The notes beneath the pieces were generated by a model, which did not search any database, was not told the DNA's origin, and saw only the letters and a list, made by a program, of their open reading frames with translations. Below, in pieces: positions 1 through 8,399 of a stretch of DNA of 40,717 nt (positions are counted from its first letter, which is position 1; each line of letters starts with the position of its first letter). The stretch is from positions 1-40,717 of the forward strand of contig NZ_BBXI01000022.1 of assembly GCF_001078375.1 (NCBI RefSeq). Direction: 5' to 3'. A program made the translations under genes and the position numbers. The stretch comes from Veillonella tobetsuensis. Lineage in GTDB: Bacteria; Bacillota; Negativicutes; Veillonellales; Veillonellaceae.

Positions 1-22
1 TCATAATTTAATTATACCAACG

Positions 23-47
23 AAAAGGGTCCCTCGGGACCCTTTTT
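23..47. terminator. Bidirectional intrinsic terminator at left edge
   Basis: An 8-bp perfect stem (26-33 with 36-43, AGGGTCCC/GGGACCCT) has an A-run before it and a T-run after it, so it could end transcription in either direction. The gene it serves lies outside the window. Confidence 0.75.
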
Positions 48-68
48 GCTTAGAAATATAAAAAAGTT

Positions 69-99
69 AAGGGGCTGTTTTGTTACAGCCCCTTGTTTT
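69..99. terminator. Intrinsic terminator hairpin
   Basis: A 10-bp stem (69-78 with 85-94, AAGGGGCTGT/ACAGCCCCTT) with a 6-nt loop is followed by GTTTTC on the plus strand and by a T-rich stretch on the minus strand. It could stop leftward readthrough from rsmG or rightward transcription entering the window. Confidence 0.7.
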
Positions 100-166
100 C
101 GTTATAGCCGTTAGTATTAATATGCCACAATCTTTTCCTATTTATTGTTACTCATAATATAAGTTT

Positions 167-268
167 AATCTAAAAACACCTTTCAAAAAACGACTTTGGC
201 CCTGCGGAGGCCGATAGGCCGGAGTCAGACCCGGCCGGTGGAGGCTTTTTGGAAGGTGTTTTTAGATT
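167..268 (+). repeat. Hairpin repeat element copy 1 (conserved cap, locus-specific arms)
   Basis: The arms 167-182 and 253-268 are perfect 16-bp inverted repeats. Between them lies the GC-rich cap (about 190-243), beginning CGACTTTGGCCCTGCGGAGG and ending in CCGGCCGGTGGAG. The cap includes a small inner stem GGCC-GATA-GGCC. The same cap recurs at about seven further places in this window with different arms. This copy lies 31 bp beyond the rsmG stop codon, so it could also act as that gene's 3' hairpin. Confidence 0.9.
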
Positions 269-298
269 GCTTACATTAATGAAAAAGATTGTAGCATA

Positions 299-1051
299 TT
301 ATAATAACGGTTTATCCCTTATCTCTTTTGGTTTTCTAGGATATTTTCCAGGTGTTTTTCCAGTCTTTTTGATATACACAATAGCTCGTTTATCATCTAG
401 GGTAGGGAGTGTAACGGTTCTTACATCTTCGATGGATGCTTTTAATGTGCTAAGGGCTTTATCAGATTCGCCGACTTCTTCTTCGTAGATAGCGCCTTTT
501 AAAGCAATTACGTAACCACCTTCTTTTACATAGGGAACAGTCCATTCTAATAGGATTGGTAAACGTGCCACTGCACGACTCGTGGCGATATCGAAGCTTT
601 CACGAAAATCTTGATGACTCAAATCTTCAGCGCGTCCATGTAAGGTCTTGCAGTTCGTCAATTGCAATTCGTCGATAACGGACTCAAGAAAAGTAAGGCG
701 TTTCTTGAGAGAGTCAAACAAGGTCACGTGCAAGGTTCTATCATAGATGGCCAATGGAATGCCAGGAAAACCAGCACCGGTTCCGACATCGATAATAGAG
801 GATCCAGATTTGATAATTTTCGGATCATAACAAGATAGAGAATCAATCATGTGCTTAACCACGACTTCCTTCATATCCGTAATACCCGTCAGATTAAGAT
901 ATTTATTTGTTTCGATCATGCGTGCATAGTACACGTAGAAATCTTTTGCTTGCTGCAGTGTGCATGGCAATCCAAATGATACCATTTGTGAAAGCATATA
1001 TTCTACAAACTCAGATTCACTAGCGATAGGCACATCATATTTTTCTTTCAT
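299..1051 (-). CDS. rsmG: 16S rRNA (guanine-527-N7) methyltransferase RsmG
   Basis: RsmG (GidB) transfers a methyl group from SAM to N7 of G527 in 16S rRNA in the cytoplasm. The 250-aa length is near the family norm of about 210-240. The SAM-binding glycine motif VGTGAGFPGIPLAI is clear near residue 90, and the N-terminal helical region with the segment YLNLTGI is typical. The start is supported by TAGGAGCACCG directly upstream of ATG. In most Firmicutes the gene sits beside mnmG and mnmE; here a vapBC cassette and an AT-rich spacer separate it from mnmG. Hairpin copy 1 follows its stop. The identification is secure from the motif and the neighbourhood. Confidence 0.95.
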   Translation of the reverse strand: MKEKYDVPIASESEFVEYMLSQMVSFGLPCTLQQAKDFYVYYARMIETNKYLNLTGITDMKEVVVKHMIDSLSCYDPKIIKSGSSIIDVGTGAGFPGIPLAIYDRTLHVTLFDSLKKRLTFLESVIDELQLTNCKTLHGRAEDLSHQDFRESFDIATSRAVARLPILLEWTVPYVKEGGYVIALKGAIYEEEVGESDKALSTLKASIEDVRTVTLPTLDDKRAIVYIKKTGKTPGKYPRKPKEIRDKPLL

Positions 1052-1535
1052 CGGTGCTCCTAACTATATGTATGTAATTCAGGCTAAAATTCATTTATTC
1101 GCGCTATAAGACCTATTTATGTACTTCTAGGATAAATTATATACAAAGCACTTAAAAAAGAGCATACAAGCGAAATATAAGAGTCATATTTGTATCTATT
1201 ATACCATATTCTCAATATATTCTCATTTATTATATAGATAAAAATGCAAAAAGAGGAGGTACGCATAAAAATCTTATATCAATATGATCCCATTAATGAT
1301 ATTCTCAATTAACTATCAATTATAATTCTTCGTATTTTAACACTTACCAAATACTATACTCCAAATTTTATTTCCTATATGAAAATATCTTTATTTTATC
1401 TTATAATTTGTCTTTTCTGTGTGTACACCTTATGTACGTCTAGAATGTACAAAATTTTACTTTTACATATATTACAGTTATAAATATCCATATATTTATG
1501 CAAAGATTTATCTGTTATATTTGTAAAACTAATAC
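1052..1535. other. AT-rich intergenic stretch, no gene seen
   Basis: About 480 bp between divergently oriented rsmG and vapB. It should hold the rsmG promoter. Several GTAC half-palindromes occur at about 1420-1452 upstream of vapB, one pair spaced around TCTAGA, which might be operator-like. I see no open reading frame with a ribosome binding site and no strong hairpin. Confidence 0.5.
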
Positions 1536-1564
1536 TTGTAAAAATATATATCAAGGTATATACT
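1536..1564 (+). promoter_or_regulatory. Predicted sigma-70 type promoter of vapBC
   Basis: TTGTAA (1536-1541) and TATACT (1559-1564) are separated by exactly 17 nt. The vapB ribosome binding site AAGGAGG begins 10 nt downstream, so the 5' leader would be very short. Confidence 0.6.
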
Positions 1565-1588
1565 TTTCTTAACAAGGAGGTGATGTGT

Positions 1589-1819
1589 ATGACCACAGCA
1601 AAGCTATTTGAAAATGGCCGTAGCCAGGCTGTACGATTACCAAAAGAGTATCGGTTTAATGGTGATGAAGTAATCATCAACAAAGTAGGCAATATAGTCT
1701 TACTAATGCCAAAAGATGATGAGTGGACAGGTTTTGTAGCAGGCTTATCATTATTTACAGATGATTTTATGTGTAACGGACGGGAAGAAATCGATCATCA
1801 GGAGCGTGAAACTTTATGA
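1589..1819 (+). CDS. vapB: VapB-type antitoxin (AbrB/SpoVT fold)
   Basis: A 76-aa DNA-binding antitoxin expected to neutralise the PIN-domain RNase encoded next to it and to repress their shared promoter. The swapped-hairpin AbrB signature is visible at the N-terminus: AKLFENGRSQAVRLPKEYRF, then GDEVIINKVGNIVLLMP. I chose ATG 1589 because AAGGAGG at 1574-1580 is then 8 nt away. The alternatives GTG 1580 and ATG 1583 overlap or abut the ribosome binding site. The stop overlaps the vapC start by 4 nt (ATGA), typical of translational coupling. The pair is oriented against the surrounding minus-strand genes, consistent with insertion. Confidence 0.92.
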   Translation: MTTAKLFENGRSQAVRLPKEYRFNGDEVIINKVGNIVLLMPKDDEWTGFVAGLSLFTDDFMCNGREEIDHQERETL

Positions 1820-2226
1820 AGTATATGTTAGATACAAATATTTGTATTTATGCTATCAAACAAGAGCCAGAAGTTGTACTACAAAAAATTTTAAAACATC
1901 ATCCATCAGACATATGCATTTCATCAATTACATATGCTGAATTAATGCATGGTGTTGAAAAAAGCCAAGCCAAAGATAAAAATAGGTTAGCACTAACGCT
2001 TTTATTATCGCCTATAGAAATTGTTGATTTTGACAGTCATGCTGCTGAGGAATATGGAAAAATAAAAGCTGATTTACAATCACAAGGAAAAATTATTGGT
2101 CCTATGGATTTACTCATAGCTAGCCATGCTAAATCGAAAGGTCTAACTATTGTAACTAACAATACAAAAGAATTCAAAAGAGTTAATCATTTAAATGTAG
2201 AAGATTGGTCTAAACCATTAAGCTAA
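1816..2226 (+). CDS. vapC: VapC-type PIN-domain ribonuclease toxin
   Basis: A 136-aa PIN-domain endoribonuclease. VapC toxins usually cleave tRNA or rRNA, but the target here cannot be read from sequence. The acidic metal-binding residues are in the usual order: D6 in MLDTNICIYAI, the glutamate of YAELMHGVEKS, the aspartate of PMDLLIASHA and the terminal TNNTKEF segment. The length is normal and the reading frame intact, so the toxin appears functional. It is translationally coupled to vapB and followed by a strong bidirectional terminator shared with mnmG. Confidence 0.93.
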   Translation: MKYMLDTNICIYAIKQEPEVVLQKILKHHPSDICISSITYAELMHGVEKSQAKDKNRLALTLLLSPIEIVDFDSHAAEEYGKIKADLQSQGKIIGPMDLLIASHAKSKGLTIVTNNTKEFKRVNHLNVEDWSKPLS

Positions 2227-2244
2227 TACAACATAAACCAATAG

Positions 2245-2282
2245 AAAAAAGCTAGTTAATCAAACGATTAGCTAGCTTTTTT
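2245..2282. terminator. Bidirectional terminator between vapC and mnmG
   Basis: A long stem (2245-2261 with 2266-2282) with a single wobble position and loop AAAC is flanked by an A-run on one side and a T-run on the other. It lies between the convergent vapC and mnmG genes and would terminate both. Confidence 0.85.
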
Positions 2283-2299
2283 CTATGTAATCACATATT

Positions 2300-4171
2300 C
2301 TATTTGTTCCTATAATATTGTTCTAGTTGAATCAACAGAACAGACACGTCCGCTGGGGATACGCCAGAAATACGGCTTGCTTGGCCGATGGAGTGAGGGT
2401 GAATTTTGTTGAGCTTTTGTTGCGCTTCAAGGGAGATACCCTTAATTTGTGTGTAGTCCCATTCTTTTGGAAGAATTTTTTCTTCTAATTTACGAACCTT
2501 ATCGACTTGGTCCATTTGCTTTTTGATGTAACCTTCGTAGGTAATGGCAATATCCATAGCTTCTTCAACGTCAGGTGTAAAGCGTTTCAAACCGAATGCA
2601 TCAGCTACGGTAGCATAGGAGAGTTCGTTACGTTTTACCAAATCATATGCGTGGATGCCTGTTTTGATAGGGGCTGTGCCCAAGCTTTCAAGCAAGGCTT
2701 GCGTTTCCTTGGACGGATTGACAGGTGTGTTGCGCAACAATTCCATGCCTTCTTCGATGGCCGCTTTTTTAGCTGTAAATTTAGCCCAACGATCATCTTT
2801 CACAAGGCCGATTTCACGACCTTTTTCGGTAAGGCGCATGTCCGCATTGTCTTGACGAAGCAATAGACGGTATTCACTACGGCTCGTCATCATGCGATAT
2901 GGTTCGTTGGTACCTTTTGTTACGAGATCATCGATGAGAACGCCAATGTATGCTTCGGAGCGAGCAAGGATGAAAGGTTCTTTTCCTTGAAGCCACAACG
3001 CTGCATTAATACCAGCCATTAGACCTTGTGCAGCGGCTTCTTCATAGCCAGATGTGCCATTGGCTTGACCTGCAGAGTAGAGGCCTTCAATATGTTTCAC
3101 TTGAAGAGCTGGCGTCAATTGTGTTGGGTTCAAGCAATCGTATTCAATAGCATAGGCAGGACGCATGATTTCGACGTTTTCAAGACCAGGAATGGTGCGA
3201 AGGAATGCGTATTGTACGTCCATAGGAAGGGATGTACTCATGCCTTGTACGTACATTTCGTTTGTGCTTGTACCTTCTGGTTCCACGAATAGTTGATGAC
3301 GTTCTTTATCAGCAAAGCGCACCACCTTATCTTCGATGGAAGGGCAGTAGCGCGGGCCAACACCTTCAATTTTACCGCTGTACATAGGAGCACGATGAAT
3401 ATTGCTTTTAATAATCTCATGCGTTTCCTTATTCGTATACGTCAACCAGCACACATCTTCGTTGCGGTTGATCCATTCGTCCATAAAGGAAAAGGCATGA
3501 TGATGTGCATCGCCTTCTTGAACGGCCATATTTTCAATATTAAGCGTTCGTTTATCTACGCGGGCTGGCGTGCCAGTCTTAAAGCGCATCAATTCAACGC
3601 CATTATCTAGTAGGGATTGAGAAAATTGTTCCGCTACGCGTTGCCCATTTGGGCCACCTACATAGTCGATATCGCCGATGAGGATTTTGCCTTTCAAATA
3701 GGTACCTGTACAAAGAATAACAGCCTTAGCGCCATAGAATTCGCCAAGCTCAGTAACGATGCCCGTTACCTTGCCATCCTCAACCTTGAGCTCAGTTACC
3801 ATGATTTGCTTAACATTGAGGTTCTCTGTATTCTCTACAGTTTGTTTCATCAAATGTTGGTACTTAACCTTATCAGATTGGCAACGCAAAGAATGCACGG
3901 CAGGTCCTTTACCCATATTAAGCATACGCATTTGAATGGCCGTAGCATCCGCATTGATACCCATTTGACCGCCCAACGCATCGAGCTCATACACAAGATG
4001 GCTTTTACCAGGACCGCCAACGGCAGGGTTGCACGGCATAAGTGCAATATTATCCAAACTGATGGTCGCCATCAACGTGCGATGACCCATGCGGGCGCAG
4101 GCGAGGGCCGCCTCACAACCAGCATGACCGCCACCGATGACGATGACATCATAATTATCTACTGTGTACAT
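2300..4171 (-). CDS. mnmG: tRNA uridine 5-carboxymethylaminomethyl modification enzyme MnmG
   Basis: MnmG (GidA) is the FAD- and folate-dependent partner of MnmE that modifies wobble U34 of several tRNAs. The N-terminal dinucleotide-binding motif VIGGGHAGCEAA lies at about residues 11-22, and the family signature CNPAVGGPGKSHL starts at residue 47. The length is 623 aa, as usual. An upstream in-frame ATG at 4303 would add 44 residues translated straight out of a hairpin repeat element; I reject it because ATG 4171 has AAGGAA at good spacing and gives the canonical MYTVDNYDVIVIGGG start. mnmE lies just upstream in the same direction, with repeat copy 2 between them. Confidence 0.97.
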   Translation of the reverse strand: MYTVDNYDVIVIGGGHAGCEAALACARMGHRTLMATISLDNIALMPCNPAVGGPGKSHLVYELDALGGQMGINADATAIQMRMLNMGKGPAVHSLRCQSDKVKYQHLMKQTVENTENLNVKQIMVTELKVEDGKVTGIVTELGEFYGAKAVILCTGTYLKGKILIGDIDYVGGPNGQRVAEQFSQSLLDNGVELMRFKTGTPARVDKRTLNIENMAVQEGDAHHHAFSFMDEWINRNEDVCWLTYTNKETHEIIKSNIHRAPMYSGKIEGVGPRYCPSIEDKVVRFADKERHQLFVEPEGTSTNEMYVQGMSTSLPMDVQYAFLRTIPGLENVEIMRPAYAIEYDCLNPTQLTPALQVKHIEGLYSAGQANGTSGYEEAAAQGLMAGINAALWLQGKEPFILARSEAYIGVLIDDLVTKGTNEPYRMMTSRSEYRLLLRQDNADMRLTEKGREIGLVKDDRWAKFTAKKAAIEEGMELLRNTPVNPSKETQALLESLGTAPIKTGIHAYDLVKRNELSYATVADAFGLKRFTPDVEEAMDIAITYEGYIKKQMDQVDKVRKLEEKILPKEWDYTQIKGISLEAQQKLNKIHPHSIGQASRISGVSPADVSVLLIQLEQYYRNK

Positions 4172-4208
4172 ATGAATTTCCTTATATTTACTACTTATTA
4201 TGAAATGT

Positions 4209-4310
4209 ATATGGAATGATAACTTCCAAGAAACTCCACCGGCCGGGTCTGACTTCGGCCTACGGCCTTCGCAGGGCCAAAGTCGTTTTTTGAAAGCCAT
4301 CATTCCATAT
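4209..4310 (-). repeat. Hairpin repeat element copy 2 (between mnmE and mnmG)
   Basis: Perfect 12-bp outer arms (4209-4220 with 4299-4310, ATATGGAATGAT and its complement) enclose a cap at 4234-4285 that reads CTCCACCGGCCGGGTCTGAC and ends GGGCCAAAGTCG, i.e. inverted relative to copy 1. The inner stem is GGCC-TAC-GGCC. The element ends 5 bp short of the mnmE stop codon and sits inside the mnmE-mnmG transcription unit, so it may attenuate or process the mRNA. Confidence 0.9.
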
Positions 4311-4315
4311 CTACA

Positions 4316-5701
4316 TTACTTACCGAGACAAAATCTACTAAATAATTCATCTATCATACTTTCACGAATTGTATCACCCGTGATGTCGCCTAGTAGTTCC
4401 CAGGCGCTGCGCAGGTCGGTAGCGACAAAGTCCACCGGCATGCCCATGTCGATGGAGGAGAGGGCTTCTTCGACTTGAGCCTTCGCTTGTTCCATGAGGC
4501 TGATATGGCGCACGTTACTGATCATGGCGCTATTGTCTTGTTTTACACGACCGCCATAGACGAGTTCTTGCACCCATTTAGAGAGAACTGCAGAGCCTTC
4601 GCCGTCTTTGGCACTAATGCGTTCGATAGCTGTAAAAGTACCGTGTTCTTTAATAGTTTCATCTGTAACGACTTGTGCCACATCGGACTTATTGAGGAGT
4701 ACGATAGTGTTCAAACCGCTAACAGAGGTCAAAATTTCAATTTCTTCAGGGGTCAATGGGGTAGACCCGTCAATAACGCAGAGCACGATATCTGCTTTGT
4801 TAATATAATCGCGAGCACGCTCCACACCAAGGGCTTCCACCGTATCTTGTGTGTCTCGAATACCTGCCGTATCGATGAGGCGCAATGAAATGCCTTCTAC
4901 GGTCATATATTCTTCAATACTGTCCCGCGTCGTCCCCGGAATATCCGTTACAATAGCGCGGTTTTCGCGCAAGAGAGCGTTCATAAGGCTCGATTTACCT
5001 GCATTTGGACGGCCTACAATAACCGTCGTAATACCGTCACGAATGAGGCGTCCTGTGTTCGCTGTGGACAAGAGTTCATCCATAGCTTTCAAAATAGGTT
5101 CTAGCTGCTCGCGAACCTCTTGGCTCGTTACATCCTCGATATCCTCTTCTGGATAGTCGATAGTTACCTCTAAATGAGCAATCATAGCGATGAGCTGTTC
5201 ACGCACATCTTTTACAAAGGACGAAACTGTGCCGTCCAGCTGCGATACAGCGAGAGAAAGGGAGTCCTCTGTTTTTGCTTCAATAATATCAATGATCGCC
5301 TCCGCTTGGGTGAGGTCGATACGTCCATTCATAAAGGCACGCTTCGTAAATTCGCCGGCCTCTGCCATGCGCACATCATGATTGACGAGCAATTTCAAGA
5401 TTTGTCGAACCGGCACAATACCGCCATGACATTGAATTTCCACCACATCCTCTGCCGTGTAGGAATGAGGACCCTTCATTAATAACACAAGAACCTCGTC
5501 GATGGTCTTGTTCGTCGCTGGATCCACAATAGTCCCGTATTGAATCGTTCTATTTTGGCGGTCCATTAACGGAACGATGCCAGCGCTCTTGAACAGGCTA
5601 TTTACAATAGGAAAACTATCCTTGCCGCTGACCCGAATAATACCAACCCCGCCGATGCCGGGCGGAGTCGCAATGGCCGCTATTGTATCATCTATATACA
5701 T
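4316..5701 (-). CDS. mnmE: tRNA modification GTPase MnmE
   Basis: MnmE (TrmE) works with MnmG on wobble uridine of tRNAs. The 461-aa protein shows the complete family layout: N-terminal tetrahydrofolate-binding domain beginning MYIDDTIAAIATPPGIGGVG; an embedded G domain with G1 GRPNAGKSS at 230-238, DIPGTTRD at 253-260, DTAG at 277-280 and NKSD at 337-340; and the C-terminal CxGK motif FCLGK (457-461), whose cysteine is conserved in this family. The start has a GGAG-type ribosome binding site. Hairpin elements flank the gene on both sides (copies 2 and 3). Confidence 0.97.
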   Translation of the reverse strand: MYIDDTIAAIATPPGIGGVGIIRVSGKDSFPIVNSLFKSAGIVPLMDRQNRTIQYGTIVDPATNKTIDEVLVLLMKGPHSYTAEDVVEIQCHGGIVPVRQILKLLVNHDVRMAEAGEFTKRAFMNGRIDLTQAEAIIDIIEAKTEDSLSLAVSQLDGTVSSFVKDVREQLIAMIAHLEVTIDYPEEDIEDVTSQEVREQLEPILKAMDELLSTANTGRLIRDGITTVIVGRPNAGKSSLMNALLRENRAIVTDIPGTTRDSIEEYMTVEGISLRLIDTAGIRDTQDTVEALGVERARDYINKADIVLCVIDGSTPLTPEEIEILTSVSGLNTIVLLNKSDVAQVVTDETIKEHGTFTAIERISAKDGEGSAVLSKWVQELVYGGRVKQDNSAMISNVRHISLMEQAKAQVEEALSSIDMGMPVDFVATDLRSAWELLGDITGDTIRESMIDELFSRFCLGK

Positions 5702-5836
5702 AAAAATCTCCGTATTTCGATTAACTTTTATATCTTCTTCGCCTGTGAAAGTTAAACTAAACCAATCTACGCACGCGAAGATTACCTTAGGTTAGCTTTC
5801 ACCATAACCTATCGTATTACGTATAAATAAAATGGT

Positions 5837-5933
5837 GGTGGCGGTGGCATTCTAAAACCGACTTTGGCCCTGCGGAGGCCATAGGCCGGAGTCAGACCCG
5901 GCCGGTGGAGGTTATCAGAATGCTATCGCCACC
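5837..5933 (+). repeat. Hairpin repeat element copy 3 (between jag and mnmE)
   Basis: The arms 5837-5853 and 5917-5933 pair over 17 positions, with two differences that are G-U wobbles if read as plus-strand RNA. The cap (about 5859-5910) has the forward orientation, with inner stem GGCC-ATA-GGCC. Weaker AT pairing continues outward. It ends 8 bp from the jag stop codon. Confidence 0.88.
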
Positions 5934-5941
5934 AAACACTT

Positions 5942-6763
5942 TTATTTTTTGTAAGAGATCACGATATGGCGGAATGGTTCATCACCAGCAGATTCTGTGA
6001 CGATATGTTTATCATCATGCAACGCAGTGTGAATGATTTTACGTTCAAATGCATTCATTGGTTCTAAGGAAACCTTTTGACGATTGCGTTTTACCTTAGA
6101 AGCAAGGCGTTTTGCAAGATTGATCAACGTTTCTTCGCGACGAGAGCGGTAATTTTCCACATCAACCACGATGTGACAGTGGCCAGACACTTCTTTATGA
6201 GCTACCAAATTAGTTAAATATTGGATAGCATCAAGAGTTTGACCATGTTTACCAATCAAGATACCGAGGTCTTCACCATGTACTTGGAACGTGATTTTAT
6301 CAGCGGTAAACATTTTTTCAATCATCACAACAAGGCCCATTTGGCCGAACATATCTTCAAGGAATTTCTTACCTTTTTCAGCGATAAGTTGTTGTGTTTC
6401 TTTTGAAAGTTCTTTTTTCGTTTCTTTAGTAGTTTCTGTTTCATCTTCAACTTCGTCGATTTCAGAATCATCAGCAGAGCTTTCAGAAACAGTAACATTA
6501 CTTTCAGAAGTAGCCACAGGCTCATTAGATACAGCAACAGAAGTTTCAGCGATTTCTTCTTTTTCTTCTACTGTAGCCGTAGCAGCTACTGTTGTATAAA
6601 ACAAACGAACAACGGCTGGTTTACGGCCAATGCCTAAAAAACCATTAGAAGGTTGTTCAATAACCTTTGTTTCTACCAATTCACGACCATCTATAGAGAG
6701 TTCTGCAACCCCTTTAGCGATGGCATCTTCAATTGTTTTAGCAGATACATCGATAAATTCCAT
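5942..6763 (-). CDS. jag: Jag/KhpB RNA-binding protein (Jag-N, KH, R3H domains)
   Basis: A cytoplasmic RNA-binding protein of the Jag/EloR/KhpB family, which in Firmicutes is linked to cell elongation and sporulation control. The 273-aa product has an N-terminal Jag domain (MEFIDVSAKTIEDAIAKG onward to about residue 55), a low-complexity acidic Ser/Thr/Glu linker (about 60-120), a KH domain with the GKHGQTLDAIQYL loop, and a C-terminal R3H domain ending RHIVISYKK. ATG is preceded by AGGAGGCACT, and this ribosome binding site overlaps the yidC stop, so the two genes are co-transcribed as in most Firmicutes. The acidic linker is expected to be disordered. Confidence 0.95.
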   Translation of the reverse strand: MEFIDVSAKTIEDAIAKGVAELSIDGRELVETKVIEQPSNGFLGIGRKPAVVRLFYTTVAATATVEEKEEIAETSVAVSNEPVATSESNVTVSESSADDSEIDEVEDETETTKETKKELSKETQQLIAEKGKKFLEDMFGQMGLVVMIEKMFTADKITFQVHGEDLGILIGKHGQTLDAIQYLTNLVAHKEVSGHCHIVVDVENYRSRREETLINLAKRLASKVKRNRQKVSLEPMNAFERKIIHTALHDDKHIVTESAGDEPFRHIVISYKK

Positions 6764-6771
6764 AGTGCCTC

Positions 6772-7428
6772 CTATTTATTAGCTTCTAAGCCTTTGTAAA
6801 TGAAATGTTGTTGCACAAATTGGAACACATTGGATACGATCCAGTAAATAACAAGGCCGGATGGGAAGTTCAAGGAAATGTAACCGATGAACAATGGCAT
6901 AAAGATTGTCATAATCTTTTGTTGTTGTGCAGCGGCACCAGAAGCGCCCATACCAGTTTGTTTAGACATAACCCATGTGGACAAAGCACTCAATACAGGC
7001 AAGATGTAGTATGGATCTGCTTCTCCAAGGCTAGGAAGCCAGAGGAAATGTTCGAATGCAGGATTGTAAGGATACCCTTGCAATGCATAGAAGATAGCAA
7101 TCAAGAAAGGCATTTGAACCAATAAAGGCAAGCAACCAGCTAGTGGATTTACACCCAATTCTTTGTACATAGCAGCCATTTCAGCTTGCATTCTTGCAGG
7201 ATCATTTTTGTACTTATCTTGAAGCTCTTTCATGCGAGGTTGCAACTCTTGCATAGCTTTCATAGATTTGATTTGTTTTACTGTCAACGGCGCTAGAATC
7301 GCTTTGATAAAAACAGTAAGGATGATGATAGCCATCCCATAGCTTGGGAATCCGACCATTTCAGTCAAGTTGAATGCATATGTCACAAGCGTGCGCATAA
7401 ATTCAACTAAATAGTTAAAAATTTCCAT
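6772..7428 (-). CDS. yidC: YidC/Oxa1-type membrane protein insertase
   Basis: Inserts inner-membrane proteins with or without SecYEG. The product is 218 aa when started at ATG 7428, which has GAAGGAGAAACA directly upstream; upstream in-frame starts add a hydrophilic extension that lacks family resemblance. The core is recognisable: PLTVKQIKSMKAMQELQPRM (the cytoplasmic loop region after the first core membrane segment), LAGCLPLLVQMPFLIAIFYAL, and a C-terminal segment ending FVQQHFIYKG. It lacks the large periplasmic P1 domain of proteobacterial YidC although this organism appears to have an outer membrane; in this respect it is Firmicute-like. Confidence 0.95.
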   Translation of the reverse strand: MEIFNYLVEFMRTLVTYAFNLTEMVGFPSYGMAIIILTVFIKAILAPLTVKQIKSMKAMQELQPRMKELQDKYKNDPARMQAEMAAMYKELGVNPLAGCLPLLVQMPFLIAIFYALQGYPYNPAFEHFLWLPSLGEADPYYILPVLSALSTWVMSKQTGMGASGAAAQQQKIMTIFMPLFIGYISLNFPSGLVIYWIVSNVFQFVQQHFIYKGLEANK

Positions 7429-7600
7429 TGTTTCTCCTTCGAATGTAGGCCTAAACAGGACACCATTGCGCATCCATATATCGTTATGGTATGGTCTAAA
7501 TTTCATCCATACAGATGCTCAGGTATTTCCAAAACTGTGCTAACTCAAACTAATGTCAATTGTGAAAGTTGTACTAGTCTTATCTTTCACTAATACCAAA

Positions 7601-7855
7601 TTAAGGAACGGGATCATAGCCGCCCTTATGAAATGGATGACAACGCAAAATGCGTTTTAGCCCAAGCCAGCTACCTTTCAAGGGTCCATATTTTTCAATG
7701 GCCTGCAGAGTATATGCGGAACAAGTGGGATAATATCGGCAACATCCCGGTTTGAGAGGGGATATGGCAATCTGATAGAAGCGGATAACGAGCCATAAAA
7801 CAAAGGTTACCCCTCGTTTTATAAGGTTGGATATAGTTATACATGTATCTTTCAT
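7601..7855 (-). CDS. yidD: Membrane protein insertion efficiency factor YidD
   Basis: YidD is a small amphipathic protein thought to aid YidC-dependent insertion. The family core is complete: [54 protein letters not shown] (each read in pieces), with the conserved cysteines. I prefer ATG 7855 (84 aa) because GGTGA lies just upstream; an in-frame ATG at 7867 would add four residues and lacks a convincing ribosome binding site. The gene lies between rnpA and yidC in the usual order. Confidence 0.93.
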   Translation of the reverse strand: MKDTCITISNLIKRGVTFVLWLVIRFYQIAISPLKPGCCRYYPTCSAYTLQAIEKYGPLKGSWLGLKRILRCHPFHKGGYDPVP

Positions 7856-7972
7856 AGAATTCACCATTTAGGCTTAAGGTCTAAAATTGCATATACATTT
7901 AAACCATAGGCCTCATAATACGCGAATAGGACCAAAGCATAGCGCTGTCCATGCTTGTGGTCCTATATAGGA

Positions 7973-8320
7973 TTATACTAAGAGCTTGCTTTTACGCAAT
8001 AAGTACAGTATTTCCTTTTCCGCTCGTTCATAGGTTGCGTCCTTCAGAGGGCCACGTCCAACGATAACAATATGATACCCTTCGCGAAGTTGATGCTGAT
8101 TGAGGCGATACACCTCTTTCATAAGGCGTCGTGCACGATTGCGTTGTACAGCACCGCCCACCTTTTTCCCCGTCACAAATCCGATACGAGTCTTTTGCTT
8201 CGCTACAGGCATACGATATAGAACGCATAGGCGTCCTACCTCATACTTACCATGCTTATACACAAGGCGATATTCATTATTGTTTATAATACGTCTCGTT
8301 TTATCTAAGCGGTAATCCAT
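7973..8320 (-). CDS. rnpA: Ribonuclease P protein component RnpA
   Basis: The protein subunit of RNase P, which binds the catalytic RNA and matures tRNA 5' ends. The 115-aa length is typical. The signature is present in GFVTGKKVGGAVQRNRARRL, with the RNR core that contacts the P RNA. It lies directly downstream of rpmH in the conserved rpmH-rnpA-yidD-yidC order, probably transcribed from the strong rpmH promoter with a hairpin in the rpmH-rnpA gap. Confidence 0.96.
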   Translation of the reverse strand: MDYRLDKTRRIINNNEYRLVYKHGKYEVGRLCVLYRMPVAKQKTRIGFVTGKKVGGAVQRNRARRLMKEVYRLNQHQLREGYHIVIVGRGPLKDATYERAEKEILYLLRKSKLLV

Positions 8321-8346
8321 TGTATCGTCCGAGTCCTATAGAATAG

Positions 8347-8373
8347 AAAAACTTGGCAAGAGCGCCAAGTTTT
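8347..8373 (-). other. Intercistronic hairpin between rpmH and rnpA
   Basis: The sequences AAAACTTGGC (8348-8357) and GCCAAGTTTT (8364-8373) form a 10-bp stem with a short loop, followed on the minus strand by the leader of rnpA. It may be a partial terminator or processing site that makes rpmH mRNA more abundant than rnpA mRNA. Confidence 0.6.
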
Positions 8374-8399
8374 CTGAAAGCTCTTGCTGAGCCATTATA

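Noticed and set aside
3617-4219. 200-aa plus-strand ORF opposite mnmG
   Set aside because: It is antisense to a conserved gene, with no ribosome binding site and no recognisable domain.
4172-4303. A 44-residue N-terminal extension of MnmG in frame with the gene
   Set aside because: It translates the hairpin repeat cap. The ATG at 4171 has a proper ribosome binding site and gives the canonical family start.
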